From: Actinopolyspora alba
Lineage (GTDB): Bacteria > Actinomycetota > Actinomycetes > Mycobacteriales > Pseudonocardiaceae
DNA: 64,000 nt
Direction: 5' to 3'
Assembly (NCBI RefSeq): GCF_900112765.1
Contig: NZ_FOMZ01000014.1
Location: forward strand, 62,001 to 126,000
Under the pieces are notes generated by a model. That model worked only from the letters and a program-made list of their open reading frames with translations, made no database searches and had not been told where the DNA came from. Below, in pieces: positions 51,590 to 62,039 of the stretch. Position numbers and translations under genes: made by a program. Positions within the stretch are counted from its first letter, which is position 1; each line of letters opens with the position of its first letter.

Positions 51590-53419
51590 ATGACCGCTTT
51601 GACCATCCCCGGTCTCGACCAGGCACCCGTGAATCACGAACGCCTGCTGTCCTGGGTACGTGAGGTAGCGGAGCTCACCACGCCCGAGCAAGTCGTATGG
51701 TGCGACGGATCGCAGCAGGAATGGGAACGCCTGACCAACCGACTGGTCGAGGCCGGTACCTTCAAGCGTCTGGACGAGTCGAAGAAGCCCGAGTCGTTCT
51801 GGACGGCCTCAGATCCCACCGACGTCGCCCGGGTCGAGGAGCGGACTTTCATCTGCTCCCGCGAGAAGAAGGACGCCGGGGTCACCAACAACTGGATGGA
51901 CCCCGACCAGATGAAGGCCACCATGACCGAGCTCTACCGGGGCTGCATGCGTGGTCGCACGATGTACGTGGTGCCCTTCTGCATGGGGCCGGTGGAGGCC
52001 GAGCCGCCCAGGCTCGGCGTGGAGATCACCGACTCCGAGTACGTCGTGGTGTCCATGCACATCATGACCCGCATGGGTGACCGCGTGCTGGAGCGGTTCT
52101 CCGAGAGCGAGGACGTGGAGTTCGTGCCCGCACTGCACTCGGTGGGTGCGCCGCTCGAACCCGGCCAGGAGGACTCCGCCTGGCCGTGCAACGAGATCAA
52201 GTACATCACGCACTTCCCCGAGGAGCGGCTGATCTGGAGCTTCGGCTCCGGCTACGGGGGCAACGCGCTGCTGGGCAAGAAGTGCTACTCGCTGCGCATC
52301 GCCTCCGCGATGGCGCGTGACGAGGGCTGGCTCGCCGAGCACATGCTGATCCTGAAGCTGATCTCGCCCGAGAACAAGGTCTACTACGTGGCAGCGGCCT
52401 TCCCCTCGGCGTGCGGCAAGACCAACCTGGCGATGCTGGAGCCGACCATCCCGGGCTGGCGCGTGGAGACCCTCGGCGACGACATCGCCTGGATGCGGTT
52501 CGGCGAGGACGGCAGGCTCTACGCGGTCAACCCGGAGGCGGGCTTCTTCGGTGTCGCGCCGGGCACCAACTGGAAGACCAACCCGAACGCGATGCGCACC
52601 ATCGAGCGGGGCAACTCCATCTTCACCAACGTCGCGCTGACCGACGACGACGACGTGTGGTGGGAGGAGATGGAGGGGCAGCCGCAGCACCTGACCGACT
52701 GGAAGCGGCAGGACTGGACGCCCGACTCGGACGAGAAGGCCGCCCACCCGAACTCCCGCTACTGCACGCCGATGTCGCAGTGCCCGATCCTGGCTCCCGA
52801 GTGGGACGACCCGCAGGGCGTGCCGATCTCGGCGATCCTGTTCGGCGGCAGGCGCAAGACCACGATCCCGCTGGTCAACGAGGCTTTCGACTGGCAGCAC
52901 GGGGTCTTCATGGGGGCCACGCTGTCCTCGGAGAAGACGGCCGCCGCGGCGGGCAAGGTCGGCGAGGTGCGCCGCGACCCGATGGCGATGCTGCCGTTCA
53001 TCGGCTACAACGTCGGCGACTACTTCCAGCACTGGGTGAACATGGGCAAGGAGGCCGACGCCTCCAAGATGCCCAGCATCTACTACGTCAACTGGTTCCG
53101 CAGGGACCCCTCGGGCAAGAAGATCGTCTGGCCCGGGTTCGGCGAGAACTGCCGGGTGCTGAAGTGGATCGTGGACCGGCTGGAGGGCAACGTCGCCGCC
53201 GACGAGACCGCCATCGGCCGGGTTCCCACCGCGGACCAGCTCGACCTCAGCGGGCTCGACGCCACTCGTGAGGAGATCGACCAGTCCCTCGAGGTGAGCC
53301 TGCCGGAGTGGCGCGAGGAGCTGCCGCTGATCGAGGAGTGGTTCGACACGATCGGCGACGATCTGCCCACCTCGATGCGCGACGAGCTGGAGGCGCTCAA
53401 GCAGCGCATCGGTGAGTGA
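51590..53419 (+). CDS. pckG: Phosphoenolpyruvate carboxykinase (GTP)
   Basis: Encodes 609 residues, the standard size. Kinase-1a loop [13 protein letters not shown], kinase-2 site [12 protein letters not shown], the R-loop region [14 protein letters not shown] and the catalytic Cys in the P-loop are intact. It converts oxaloacetate and GTP to PEP, CO2 and GDP in gluconeogenesis. The ATG 51590 start follows AGGAGACACGACGCG with a long spacing, but the protein N-terminus matches the family. A strong terminator follows. A single-gene unit. Confidence 0.97.
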   Translation: MTALTIPGLDQAPVNHERLLSWVREVAELTTPEQVVWCDGSQQEWERLTNRLVEAGTFKRLDESKKPESFWTASDPTDVARVEERTFICSREKKDAGVTNNWMDPDQMKATMTELYRGCMRGRTMYVVPFCMGPVEAEPPRLGVEITDSEYVVVSMHIMTRMGDRVLERFSESEDVEFVPALHSVGAPLEPGQEDSAWPCNEIKYITHFPEERLIWSFGSGYGGNALLGKKCYSLRIASAMARDEGWLAEHMLILKLISPENKVYYVAAAFPSACGKTNLAMLEPTIPGWRVETLGDDIAWMRFGEDGRLYAVNPEAGFFGVAPGTNWKTNPNAMRTIERGNSIFTNVALTDDDDVWWEEMEGQPQHLTDWKRQDWTPDSDEKAAHPNSRYCTPMSQCPILAPEWDDPQGVPISAILFGGRRKTTIPLVNEAFDWQHGVFMGATLSSEKTAAAAGKVGEVRRDPMAMLPFIGYNVGDYFQHWVNMGKEADASKMPSIYYVNWFRRDPSGKKIVWPGFGENCRVLKWIVDRLEGNVAADETAIGRVPTADQLDLSGLDATREEIDQSLEVSLPEWREELPLIEEWFDTIGDDLPTSMRDELEALKQRIGE

Positions 53420-53446
53420 CGCTCCGACGACGTCTCGCGAATCCGA

Positions 53447-53485
53447 GGGGTGTCGAGATTCCGTTCTCCGGAATGTCGACACCCC
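53447..53485 (+). terminator. Strong hairpin terminator after pckG
   Basis: GGGGTGTCGA pairs with TCGACACCCC, and inside it ATTCCG pairs with CGGAAT, with one mismatch between the two stems. It starts 28 bp after the stop. The rest of 53486-53811 shows nothing clear. Confidence 0.8.
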
Positions 53486-53811
53486 TTGGGTTACTCAGCG
53501 CATTGCGCGAATCGAATTCATTCGAAAAACACCCCCGAAAGCGTGATTCGACACGCGCCGGTAAATGCATCGAAAACCCTCGATCGTGTTCAATCGTGGA
53601 TATTTTCGCGAACTCACGGTCGAACGGAACGCACCGAAGCGGCCACGAGCGGCACAAACTCCGGCGCGCGATCCCTCGATCCGTTCGCACTGCGTAGGAA
53701 CACTCAGGGTCACTTGCGTAGGAATTGATTGGCCGGAACCGGACGAACCGGTGCACACTCGGACACGTCCGAGGAAAAACCGGAAAGCCTGCACACCCCG
53801 GGAGGTGTGTC

Positions 53812-54096
53812 ATGGTAGATCTGGCGATGATCGCGCTGGTCCTGGTCGCGCTGCTGGCCGTGTGGCTTTTCCTGCGGGGAGCCGACAACGCGGGCAGGCG
53901 TCGGAGCGCCGGGTTCGCCCGTTACCGCGGCCACGTCGGACCCCCACCACCGAACCACCCGACCACCACCGACGGGGAACGCTCCGAGGACTCGTACGGC
54001 ACGGTCGCGCGCGGCGGCGTCACGCACGGACCGGGCGCGTATCGCACGATGCTGTCACTGCGCAGGAAGCGGGCCGAGAACCCCGACGGCGACTGA
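53812..54096 (+). CDS. Small single-pass membrane protein
   Basis: Encodes 94 residues. GGGAGG lies eight bases before the ATG. A single N-terminal helix (MIALVLVALLAVWLFL) is followed by a polar, Pro-rich and basic cytoplasmic-type tail (RGADNAGRRR, HVGPPPPNHPTTT). No family recognised. It is convergent with the ABC transporter genes. Confidence 0.6.
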   Translation: MVDLAMIALVLVALLAVWLFLRGADNAGRRRSAGFARYRGHVGPPPPNHPTTTDGERSEDSYGTVARGGVTHGPGAYRTMLSLRRKRAENPDGD

Positions 54097-54138
54097 CCGA
54101 GAAAGCCGAGCACACCGTGCTGTCCGCCCCGGGCCGTG

Positions 54139-54924
54139 CTATCCGTCCTGGGACTCCCCCGGTTCGACGGCCGAGGCCGCGTGCGTCGGGTTGAGCACCC
54201 GCGCCAGGAAGTTGCGGGTGCGTTCCCGCTGCGGGTTTCCGATCACGTCGGCGGGTCTGCCCTGCTCGACGATGGCGCCGCCGTCCATGAACAGCACCCG
54301 GTCGGCGACCTCGCGGGCGAACTGCATCTCGTGGGTGACCACCAGCATGGTCATGCCCTCGTTCGCCAGCCCGCGCATCACGTCCAGCACGTCGCCGACC
54401 AGCTCCGGGTCCAGCGCCGAGGTCGGTTCGTCGAACAGCATCACGTCCGGGTCCATCGACAGCGAGCGCGCGATGCCGACCCGCTGCTGCTGGCCGCCGG
54501 ACAGCTGGGCGGGGGTGGCGTTCTCCTTGTCGGCCAGCCCGACCCTGCGCAGGTTCTCGCGGGCGGTCTCCTCGGCCTTGGCCCGATCGCGGCCGAGCAC
54601 CTTGCGCTGCGCGACGGTGAGGTTGCGCAGCACCGACAGGTGCGAGAACAGGTTGAACTGCTGGAAGACCATGCCGATGCGGGTGCGCGCCGCGTCGATG
54701 TCGGCGTCCGGGTCGGTGAGCTCGACCCCGTCGACCACGATCCTGCCCGAGGTGGGTTGCTCGAGCAGGTTCACGCAGCGCAGCAAGGTGGACTTGCCGG
54801 ACCCGGAGGGCCCGATGACGCAGACCACCTCGCCCGCCTCGATCCGCTGGTCCACCCCGCTGAGGACCTCCAGCTCGCCGAAGGACTTGCGCAGTTCGGA
54901 GATCTCGATCTTTACGTCGCTCAT
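54139..54924 (-). CDS. Polar amino acid ABC transporter ATP-binding protein
   Basis: Encodes 261 residues. Walker A is GPSGSGKST, the Q-loop is [15 protein letters not shown], the signature is LSGGQQQR, Walker B is VMLFDEP and the switch is VTHEM. This is the GlnQ/ArtP group. It forms an importer with the permease and lipoprotein encoded upstream. ATG start, 21 bp after the permease stop. Substrate likely a polar amino acid such as glutamine or glutamate. Confidence 0.95.
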   Translation of the reverse strand: MSDVKIEISELRKSFGELEVLSGVDQRIEAGEVVCVIGPSGSGKSTLLRCVNLLEQPTSGRIVVDGVELTDPDADIDAARTRIGMVFQQFNLFSHLSVLRNLTVAQRKVLGRDRAKAEETARENLRRVGLADKENATPAQLSGGQQQRVGIARSLSMDPDVMLFDEPTSALDPELVGDVLDVMRGLANEGMTMLVVTHEMQFAREVADRVLFMDGGAIVEQGRPADVIGNPQRERTRNFLARVLNPTHAASAVEPGESQDG

Positions 54925-54945
54925 GTGAAACTCCCTCGGCTGCCG

Positions 54946-55764
54946 TTACCGACCGTCGGGTCCGAACCTGCGTTCCAACCGCTGCTGCAGCACCGACAGC
55001 GGGATGGTGATCACCAGATAGCACAGCCCGACCACCAGGATCGGGGTCATGCCCGGGTAGGTGGTCATCGCGGCACGGCCGAACTGGGTGAGTTCCTGCT
55101 GGGCGAGCGTGGTGGCGAGCACGAACACCAGGGAGGAGTCCTTGGTCAGCAGGATCAGCTCGTTGGTCAGCGGCGGCAGGATGATGCGGAACGCCTGCGG
55201 GATGACGACGGTGACCGTCGCCCTGCCGTGCGACATCCCCAGCGAGCGGGCCGCTTCCAGCTGGCCGTTGGGCACCGCCTTGATCCCCGCGCGGATGGTC
55301 TCGGCCATGTAGGCCGAACCGACGATCCCCAGCGCGAGCATGACGGTGACGTTGCGGCTGAAGCTGACGTCGTTGAACGCGGTCGGGATGCCGATCCCGA
55401 CCGAGAGGAACACCAGCAGCGCGGGCAGGCCGCGGAAGAACTCGATGTAGGCGCCGGAGATCCAGCGGTAGGGCGCCACCGAGGACATCCGCATCAGCGC
55501 GAGCACCAGCGCCAGCCCCAGGCCGAACGCGAAACCCAGCGCGGTGTAGAGGACGGTGTTGAGCAGCGCGGTTGTCAACACGGTGGGGAACAGCGCCCGG
55601 GCGACTTCGAGGTTGAAGAGCTGCTCCTGGAGACGCCCCCAGTCGGCGAGCAGCGCGGCCACGATGACGACCGCGAGCAGCACCGTGTACTGCACACCGC
55701 GCCCGATCTTGGCGCGTTGGCGTTTACTCATCCCGCTGGTAGCGGGGCGGGTTTGCACTGCCAT
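54946..55764 (-). CDS. Polar amino acid ABC transporter permease
   Basis: Encodes 272 residues with five or more hydrophobic segments. FPTVLTTALLNTVLYTALGFAFG opens the core and the EAA-type loop is GQLEAARSLGMSHGRATVTVVIPQAFRI. HisM/GlnP family. Only one permease gene is present, so it presumably works as a homodimer. Second of three co-directional genes. Confidence 0.93.
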   Translation of the reverse strand: MAVQTRPATSGMSKRQRAKIGRGVQYTVLLAVVIVAALLADWGRLQEQLFNLEVARALFPTVLTTALLNTVLYTALGFAFGLGLALVLALMRMSSVAPYRWISGAYIEFFRGLPALLVFLSVGIGIPTAFNDVSFSRNVTVMLALGIVGSAYMAETIRAGIKAVPNGQLEAARSLGMSHGRATVTVVIPQAFRIILPPLTNELILLTKDSSLVFVLATTLAQQELTQFGRAAMTTYPGMTPILVVGLCYLVITIPLSVLQQRLERRFGPDGR

Positions 55765-55870
55765 CGAGGCTCCAGGGCAGTCGGAACGGGACGGACGCGG
55801 TCGGCGCCCGTCCCGCCACGTGCGAGATCATCGGGAGGACCGGTGGGCTCGGTTCACCCGTCGGTACTAG

Positions 55871-56677
55871 TCACTTCTCGGACGGCGCGTGGCCGAACCA
55901 CTTCTCGTACAGCCGGTCGTAGGTGCCGTCCTGCTTGGCCTCGGCCAGCACCTCGTTGATCTTGCTCTGCAGCTCGCTGTTGCCGGTCTTGACGCCGAAG
56001 CCGTAGCTCTCGTCGGTTTCGAGCTTCTTGGTGACCTCGAACTTCTGGTTCTGGTCCGCGAAGTCGATCAGCGCGAAGTCGTCGTTGATGGCCGCGTCGA
56101 CCTTCCCGATCCGCATGTTCTGCAGCAGCAGCCCGAGATCGGCGAACTGCTTGAGCGTGACGCCGTGCTGCTCAGCGCGCTCCTTGGCGTACTTCGCGCC
56201 GGTGGTGCCCTTCTGGTACCCCAGCGTCTTGCCCCGCAGCTTCTCGAAGCTGTCGAGACCGGAGCCCTTGGGGGCGAGCAGCGCCTGCGTGGCGTCGAAG
56301 TAGGGATCGGAGAAGTCGAAGTTCTTCTTCCGGACGTCGGTGATCGTGATCGCGGCGGCGGCCACGTCGCAGTTGCCGACGTTGAGGGCCTGGCCGGACT
56401 GGAGGGTGGTGAACGGTATGTTGGTGACCTGCTGTTCGACGCCGAGGTCCTTGGCGACCAGATCGATCAGGTCGATGTCGAAACCGACGACCTCACCGTC
56501 CTTGCGCGATTCGAACGGTTCGTAGGGCAGGTTGGTGCAGGTGGTCAGCTGTCCCTCGTTCACCAGCGGGACGCCCTTGGCCTCGCCGCCACCACCACCG
56601 CCGCAGCCCGCTACTGCCGCGACCAGGGCGAACGCGGGTAACAGGGCCGCGGCCCGCAACGTTGTTCGAAGCGCCAC
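55871..56677 (-). CDS. Polar amino acid ABC transporter substrate-binding lipoprotein
   Basis: Encodes 268 residues from GTG 56677 (GAGGAG eight bases upstream). The lipobox is LVAAVAGC, followed by a Gly-rich spacer. The SBP_bac_3 domain has LTTCTNLPYEPFE, GFDIDLIDLVAKDLG, NFDFSDPYFDATQALL and the end DGTYDRLYEKWFG. Tethered outside the membrane, it captures the amino acid for the permease and ATPase encoded downstream. First gene of the operon. Confidence 0.95.
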   Translation of the reverse strand: MALRTTLRAAALLPAFALVAAVAGCGGGGGGEAKGVPLVNEGQLTTCTNLPYEPFESRKDGEVVGFDIDLIDLVAKDLGVEQQVTNIPFTTLQSGQALNVGNCDVAAAAITITDVRKKNFDFSDPYFDATQALLAPKGSGLDSFEKLRGKTLGYQKGTTGAKYAKERAEQHGVTLKQFADLGLLLQNMRIGKVDAAINDDFALIDFADQNQKFEVTKKLETDESYGFGVKTGNSELQSKINEVLAEAKQDGTYDRLYEKWFGHAPSEK

Positions 56678-57046
56678 AGTGTCACTCCTCCTCGACGGGG
56701 AATCCGGATGCTGGGATCCTGCCATCCTCCGGGGCCGTTACAAACAACTTCCCGTGTTTCGATCACGTCAACCTCACCCGGAAGCGGGGTAGCTGCGCAG
56801 CGATCGATCACGCAACGCACACCCACCGTGGCCCCAACCGAGCCGGAAACCGGACGAGATCGAGCGCAACGGCCGCGTAAGCGGAACACACGATACCGTT
56901 ACGCTGATCGGGTGAAGCATCGCGGGTCGGCGAGCATCACCAAGAGTGACCGGAAGAATTTCCCGTCGAACCGGTCGAGCAGCCGATCACCGACCCGCCG
57001 GGGGCGACGCGGCAACGGCCCGACGGGCGAAATCCTCGGCGAACGA

Positions 57047-58462
57047 TCAGCGCCGGGCGTGCGCGTCCAGCACGTAGGCGACGGCGCTGGTGACCTTGGC
57101 GGCGTAGTCCAGGTGCAGCGACTCGTCCGGGACGTGCGCGTTGCTGCCCGGCCCCAGCGCCCCGGTCACCACGAACTGGGCGTCGGGATAGTTGTCGTGC
57201 AGCAGTCCCATGAACGGGATCGAACCGCCCAGACCCATGGTCCGCCAGTCGTTGCCGAACACCTCGGTGCCAGCCGCGTCCAGGGCGTCGTTCAACCACT
57301 CGGCGGTCTCGGGCGCGTTGAACCCCTGCCCGGCCTCGGCGTGTCCGAACTCGACGCTCGCACCGTAGGGGACGTCGCTCTCCAGCGCGGTCCGCACCGC
57401 GTCCAGCGCCCGCTGCGGATCGGCGGTGGGCGGCAGCCGGAAGCTGAGATCCAACGTGGTGTAGGGGCGCAGCACGTTGCCCGCTTCCGAGGGGTGCGGC
57501 AACCCGTCGGCACCGATCACCGAGAGGGTGGGCCGCCACCAGTTGTTCAGCGCCAGCTCGGCCTCGTCGTCGCTGATCATCCGCATGCCCTCGGGCAGCT
57601 CGACGGACTCGCGCACCAGCCCCGGCGCGGCCTCGACACCCGCCCGGGCCTCGGCCACCCGGTTCTCCGGGATGCGCACGTTCAGCTCCGGTAGCCGGAT
57701 CTCACCGGTGGCGGAGTCCTCCAACCGGTCCAGCAGCCGCCGGGCGATCCGGAACGAGTCGGGCACCAGCCCGCTGGCCGCACCGGAGTGCTGCCCCGCG
57801 TCCAGCACCCGAACCGTGACGTTGAGCTGCACCATCCCCCGCAGTGAGGTGGTCAGCCACAGCCGGTCGTAGTCCCCGCCGCCGGAGTCCAGGCACACCA
57901 CCAGGCCGACGCGGCCCAGCCGCTCGCCGAGGTGCTCCAGGTAGGCGGGCAGATCGGGGCTGCCGGACTCCTCGCCGGTCTCCAGCAGCAGCACGCAGCG
58001 CGGGTGCGCACCGCCGTGCGAACGCAGCGCCTCGATGGCGGTGATCGCGGCGTAGCCGGAGTAGCCGTCGTCCACGGCACCGCGGCCGTACAACCTGCCG
58101 TCGCGCACCACCGGCGTCCAGGGCCCCAGCCCCTCGGACCAGCCCCCGACCGGCGGCTGCTTGTCCAGGTGGCCGTAGAGCAGCGCGGTCTCCTCGGAGG
58201 CGCCGTCGGTCGCGGGCACGTCGACCAGCAGCAGCGGGCTCCGCCCGGGCAGCCGGACCACCTCGATCCCGGCACCCGTGATCCCGCGGGCGTCGATCCA
58301 GCCGCGCACGTGCTCGACGACCGCGTCCAGATGGCCGTTGGCCTCCCAGTCGGCGTCGAAGGCCGGGGAGACGGCCGGGATGCCGACCAGCTCGGAGAGG
58401 CTGGGAAGTACCGAGGACTCCCATTGCCGCTGTACGAAGGTGTTCACTGCTGTGCGGTCCAC
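57047..58462 (-). CDS. M20 family metallopeptidase (dipeptidase-like)
   Basis: Encodes 471 residues. Zn ligands and catalytic residues are seen in LLYGHLDKQPP, GRGAVDDGYSGYAAI, LLETGEESGSPDL, VVCLDSGGGDYDRLW and the late PGSNAHVPDESL. The PepV/CNDP-type arrangement suggests a cytosolic dipeptidase releasing amino acids from dipeptides. The lid domain is about 190-330. It follows an amino acid importer but 369 bp separate them (gap without features), so it is not clearly in that operon. Confidence 0.9.
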   Translation of the reverse strand: MDRTAVNTFVQRQWESSVLPSLSELVGIPAVSPAFDADWEANGHLDAVVEHVRGWIDARGITGAGIEVVRLPGRSPLLLVDVPATDGASEETALLYGHLDKQPPVGGWSEGLGPWTPVVRDGRLYGRGAVDDGYSGYAAITAIEALRSHGGAHPRCVLLLETGEESGSPDLPAYLEHLGERLGRVGLVVCLDSGGGDYDRLWLTTSLRGMVQLNVTVRVLDAGQHSGAASGLVPDSFRIARRLLDRLEDSATGEIRLPELNVRIPENRVAEARAGVEAAPGLVRESVELPEGMRMISDDEAELALNNWWRPTLSVIGADGLPHPSEAGNVLRPYTTLDLSFRLPPTADPQRALDAVRTALESDVPYGASVEFGHAEAGQGFNAPETAEWLNDALDAAGTEVFGNDWRTMGLGGSIPFMGLLHDNYPDAQFVVTGALGPGSNAHVPDESLHLDYAAKVTSAVAYVLDAHARR

Positions 58463-58529
58463 ACCCGCGATCGTATTCCCACTCCTCGGGAAAGCTCACC
58501 CGGCCTGGTGAAGACCGAGGTTGTGAGGC

Positions 58530-59231
58530 TCAGCCGCCTCCGCCGCCGTCACCACCACCGCCACCGTCGCCACCCCCGCCGCCGACCGTGCCCGCGATAG
58601 CGGCACCGGTCGCGGCCACGGCGGCCGAAACCGCCCCTTCCAGGTGCTGGCCCTTGGCGATGTGCTTGAGCCTGCGCCCCTGCGACCGGTCGAAGCCGAG
58701 CAGCCTGCGATGCAGGCCGGAGGGATAAACGATCGCGACCAACAGGGCCAGCCGGTCGTCCGGTGAGCGCTCGCCACGAGCGAGTTGTCCCAGCTCACCG
58801 ATCAACTCTTGCTGGACGGACCCGTGCGGCCGGTAGCGATCGCGCGGGATGAAGCCGAGCAGCTTTTCCGGTTCGTACTCCAGATAACCCCGCTGCCGCA
58901 GCGCCCAGCGCTGTTCCCGGAACGCACCGCGACGATCCGCCAGCCAGGTCTGAAACGGGATCGGTTTGCCCTTCCCCGCGATTCGGCCCGCCAGCACCGA
59001 CAGCGGGCGTTCCAACGGCTCGAAGCCCACCGGGGTCGAGTCGAGCAGACCGATCTTGACACTCCCGAGGGCGGAGCGGCTCAGCTCGGCACGACCGTGC
59101 ATCACGAGCTCGGCGATCTCGGCCGCGGGAGTGAGGACTTGGTGATTGACCCCGTGGTGTTGCTTGCCGTCCGGCCCGTGCAGCAACAGCACGATCTGGT
59201 CCGGCAGCGACAACGACAGATGCGCTTCCAC
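58530..59231 (-). CDS. GOLPH3/Vps74 (GPP34) family protein
   Basis: Encodes 233 residues. LSLPDQIVLLLHGPDGKQ, LTPAAEIAELVMHGRAELS, RGAFREQRWALRQRGYLEYE and PDDRLALLVAIVYPSGLHRRL match the actinobacterial GPP34 domain. Eukaryotic relatives bind phosphatidylinositol-4-phosphate; in actinomycetes the role is unknown. The C-terminus is an unusual Gly/Asp repeat (GGGGGDGGGGGDGGGGG), about 20 residues. GTG start at 59231. Confidence 0.87.
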   Translation of the reverse strand: MEAHLSLSLPDQIVLLLHGPDGKQHHGVNHQVLTPAAEIAELVMHGRAELSRSALGSVKIGLLDSTPVGFEPLERPLSVLAGRIAGKGKPIPFQTWLADRRGAFREQRWALRQRGYLEYEPEKLLGFIPRDRYRPHGSVQQELIGELGQLARGERSPDDRLALLVAIVYPSGLHRRLLGFDRSQGRRLKHIAKGQHLEGAVSAAVAATGAAIAGTVGGGGGDGGGGGDGGGGG

Positions 59232-59753
59232 GGCGGCGATGCTAGATCACACGAAACGCGCCGGGGCCCGTTTCGCACGAATCCGGGCCCTCGATCCCCC
59301 GACCGGAGGCATCCGCCCCCGAGAGCGTTCCCCGGTGTAAGCCGATCGAGCAGGGCGCCACCCCCGGAACCCAAGAGTGACCGCTCCCGCACCGAACGTA
59401 CTCACCATCGATTCAGCCCGGCCCGCGACGACGCTGACCAGTATCGGAATCGGCCGGGAAAAAATCGGTTATACAACTGTCACAACACCATCCATCGGAG
59501 ATCCACCCCTATGATGACCTGCGAATTCGCCTGATCCAACCGCGAGCTACGGTGCGCCGGACAAGGTTTGCAGGCGGCATCGATCTCTGTGGCAGGGCTC
59601 ACGGAAGTGGCCGTTGTCATGCCAGGATGGCGAGGAGCGATCCAACGACCCCGATCGGATGACCCGAGACCCACCTGGTCGACGGCGCCGTCAGGGGTAA
59701 CCGGTCACAACCGCCACAAGCGGTAACGACCGGGGTGAGACTAGGAGATCCAC

Positions 59754-61010
59754 ATGTCCCCCGAACACTGGACGCGACCGAGCCGACCCGACGATCGCGA
59801 TCGACTCGCGGACACCGCGGTGCCTGCCGCAACCTCAGCAACACCAACGAGGGAGCAGGTGATCGCCGGTTTGCGTGCGACCAGCGAAGGCGGAGCTGAT
59901 CTGGTTCAGCTCCTGACGCCGGAGGGTCAGCGGGTATCGCACCCGGACTTCGACATCGACATCACCGACGAGCAGCTACGCGGCATGTACCGCGACATGG
60001 TGCTGGTGCGGCGTGCCGACCGCGAGGGCAACGCGCTGCAACGCCAGGGCCAGCTCGGAATCTGGGTTCCGCTGCTGGGTCAGGAAGCCGCGCAGATAGG
60101 CGCGGGCCGCGCCATGCGACCGCAGGACATGGCCTTCCCGAGCTACCGCGAGCACGGAGTCGCCTGGTGCCGGGGCATCGACCCCACCGAGCTGCTGGGC
60201 ATCTTCCGCGGCACGGACCACGGCAGCTGGGACCCGAACGAAACCGGCATGAGCCTGTACACCATCGTCATCGGCAACCAGTGCGTGAACGCCACCGGCT
60301 ACGCGATGGGGCAGAAGTTCGAGGGCAAGGTCGGCAACTCGGGGGATGACCCCGCCTCGAACGAGGCCACCATGGTCTTCTTCGGCGACGGCGCCACCAG
60401 CCAGGGTGACGTGCACGAGGGCATGGTCTGGGCCTCGGTCTACGACGCGCCGGTGGTCTTCTTCTGCCAGAACAACCAGTGGGCGATCTCCGAGCCGACC
60501 GAACGGCAGAGCCGGGTACCGCTCTACGAACGCGCCAAGGGATACGGCTTCCCCGGCATCCGGGTCGACGGCAACGACGTGCTCGCCACCCTCGCCGTCT
60601 CCCAGTGGGCCATGAACGAGGCCAGGCAGGGCAACGGACCGCTGCTCATCGAGGCGTTCACCTACCGCATGGACGCGCACACCACCTCGGACGACGCCAC
60701 GCGCTACCGGCTGGACGACGAGCTGGAGGCGTGGAAGCTCAAGGACCCGATCGAACGGTTGCGGGCGCACCTGCTCCGGGAGGAGCTCGCCGACCAGGAG
60801 TTCTTCGACAGGGTGGATTCCGAGGCCGACGAGCTGGCTGCCAGGTTCCGCGAGTTCTGCGTGAACATGCCGGAACCGCCGCCCGAACGGATGTTCTCCG
60901 CCGTCTACGCGGAGGAGAGCCCCGTGGTGGCGGCACAGCGGGAGGACTACCTGAACTACCTCGCAGGCTTCGCCGACTCCGGCCACGACACCGAGGGGAG
61001 TGTTCGCTGA
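59754..61010 (+). CDS. bkdA: 2-oxoacid dehydrogenase E1 alpha subunit
   Basis: Encodes 418 residues. The TPP-binding motif is FFGDGATSQGDVHEGMVWASV with NNQWAISEP. The phosphorylation-loop region is MDAHTTSDDATRYR. LGIWVPLLGQEAAQIG and the overall pattern resemble actinobacterial branched-chain alpha-keto acid dehydrogenases, often labelled pyruvate dehydrogenase. It decarboxylates the oxoacid with thiamine diphosphate. TAGGAG lies before the ATG. The first gene of a tight three-gene operon. The preceding 522 bp hold no gene. Confidence 0.9.
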   Translation: MSPEHWTRPSRPDDRDRLADTAVPAATSATPTREQVIAGLRATSEGGADLVQLLTPEGQRVSHPDFDIDITDEQLRGMYRDMVLVRRADREGNALQRQGQLGIWVPLLGQEAAQIGAGRAMRPQDMAFPSYREHGVAWCRGIDPTELLGIFRGTDHGSWDPNETGMSLYTIVIGNQCVNATGYAMGQKFEGKVGNSGDDPASNEATMVFFGDGATSQGDVHEGMVWASVYDAPVVFFCQNNQWAISEPTERQSRVPLYERAKGYGFPGIRVDGNDVLATLAVSQWAMNEARQGNGPLLIEAFTYRMDAHTTSDDATRYRLDDELEAWKLKDPIERLRAHLLREELADQEFFDRVDSEADELAARFREFCVNMPEPPPERMFSAVYAEESPVVAAQREDYLNYLAGFADSGHDTEGSVR

Positions 61011-62029
61011 TGGCCGCGCCCACGATGGAATCGACCGGTTCCAGCACCACACCGACCCAGACGATCACGATCGCCAAGGGGCTGAACAACGCGCTGCGCA
61101 ACGCCATGGAGCGCGACCCGAAGGTCCTGGTCATGGGCGAGGACGTCGGCAAGCTCGGCGGTGTTTTCCGCGTCACCGACGGACTGCAGAAGGACTTCGG
61201 CGAACACCGGGTGCTCGACACGCCGCTGGCCGAGTCCGGAATCATCGGCACGGCCATCGGCCTGGCGATGCGCGGGTTCCGCCCGGTCTGCGAGATCCAG
61301 TTCGACGGGTTCATCTTCCCCGGCTTCGACCAGATCGTCTCGCAGCTGTCCAAGATGCACTACCGCAGCCAGGGCAAGGTGAAGGTTCCGCTGGTCATCC
61401 GGGTTCCCTTCGGCGGCGGTATCGGGGCGGTGGAGCACCACTCCGAGTCACCGGAGTCGCTGTTCGCCCACGTGGCGGGCCTGAAGGTGGTCTCCTGCTC
61501 CAACCCGGTGGACGCCTACTGGATGCTGCAGCAGGCCATCGACTCCGACGACCCGGTGCTGTTCTTCGAGCCGAAGCGGCGGTACTGGGAGAAGGCCGAG
61601 CTCGACCCGACGGCCGAGCACCTGCCGCTGGTCAGCTCCGCCGTGCTGCGCACCGGATCCGACGTCACCGTCGCCACCTACGGGCCGATGGTCAAGACCT
61701 GCATGGACGCCGCGACCGCGGCCGAGGAGGACGGCAACGACGTCGAGGTCGTGGACCTGCGTTCGCTCTCACCGCTGGACCTGGGCCCGGTGGCCGAGTC
61801 GGTCCGGCGCACCGGACGGCTGGTCGTGGTCAGCGAGTCGCCGCCGGAGTCCTCGGTCACCTCCGAGGTGGCCACCCGGATACAGCAGGAGTGCTTCTAC
61901 TCGCTGGAGGCCCCCGTGCTGCGGGTGAACGGATTCGACACGCCGTACCCACCGAGCAAGCTGGAGGAGGGCTACCTGCCCGACCTCGACCGGGTACTCG
62001 ATGCCGTCGACCGTTCACTGGCCTACTGA
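61010..62029 (+). CDS. bkdB: 2-oxoacid dehydrogenase E1 beta subunit
   Basis: Encodes 339 residues. VLVMGEDVGKLGGVFRVTDGL, DTPLAESGIIGTAIGLA, IQFDGFIFPGFDQIVSQ and PFGGGIGAVEHHSESPE are intact. It forms an alpha2-beta2 E1 with the preceding subunit. The ATG shares one base with the E1 alpha stop (TGATG), and a further ATG five codons later is possible. GAGGGGAG serves as ribosome site. Confidence 0.93.
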   Translation: MAAPTMESTGSSTTPTQTITIAKGLNNALRNAMERDPKVLVMGEDVGKLGGVFRVTDGLQKDFGEHRVLDTPLAESGIIGTAIGLAMRGFRPVCEIQFDGFIFPGFDQIVSQLSKMHYRSQGKVKVPLVIRVPFGGGIGAVEHHSESPESLFAHVAGLKVVSCSNPVDAYWMLQQAIDSDDPVLFFEPKRRYWEKAELDPTAEHLPLVSSAVLRTGSDVTVATYGPMVKTCMDAATAAEEDGNDVEVVDLRSLSPLDLGPVAESVRRTGRLVVVSESPPESSVTSEVATRIQQECFYSLEAPVLRVNGFDTPYPPSKLEEGYLPDLDRVLDAVDRSLAY

Positions 62030-62039
62030 GGGAGCAGGC

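Noticed and set aside
56732-57694. A 328-residue rightward ORF opposite the M20 peptidase
   Set aside because: It is antisense to a gene with all metal-site motifs and shows no domain of its own.
59512-59535. A seven-residue leader peptide (MMTCEFA) upstream of bkdA
   Set aside because: It has an acceptable start but no attenuator hairpin and no run of regulatory codons, so it cannot be told from chance.
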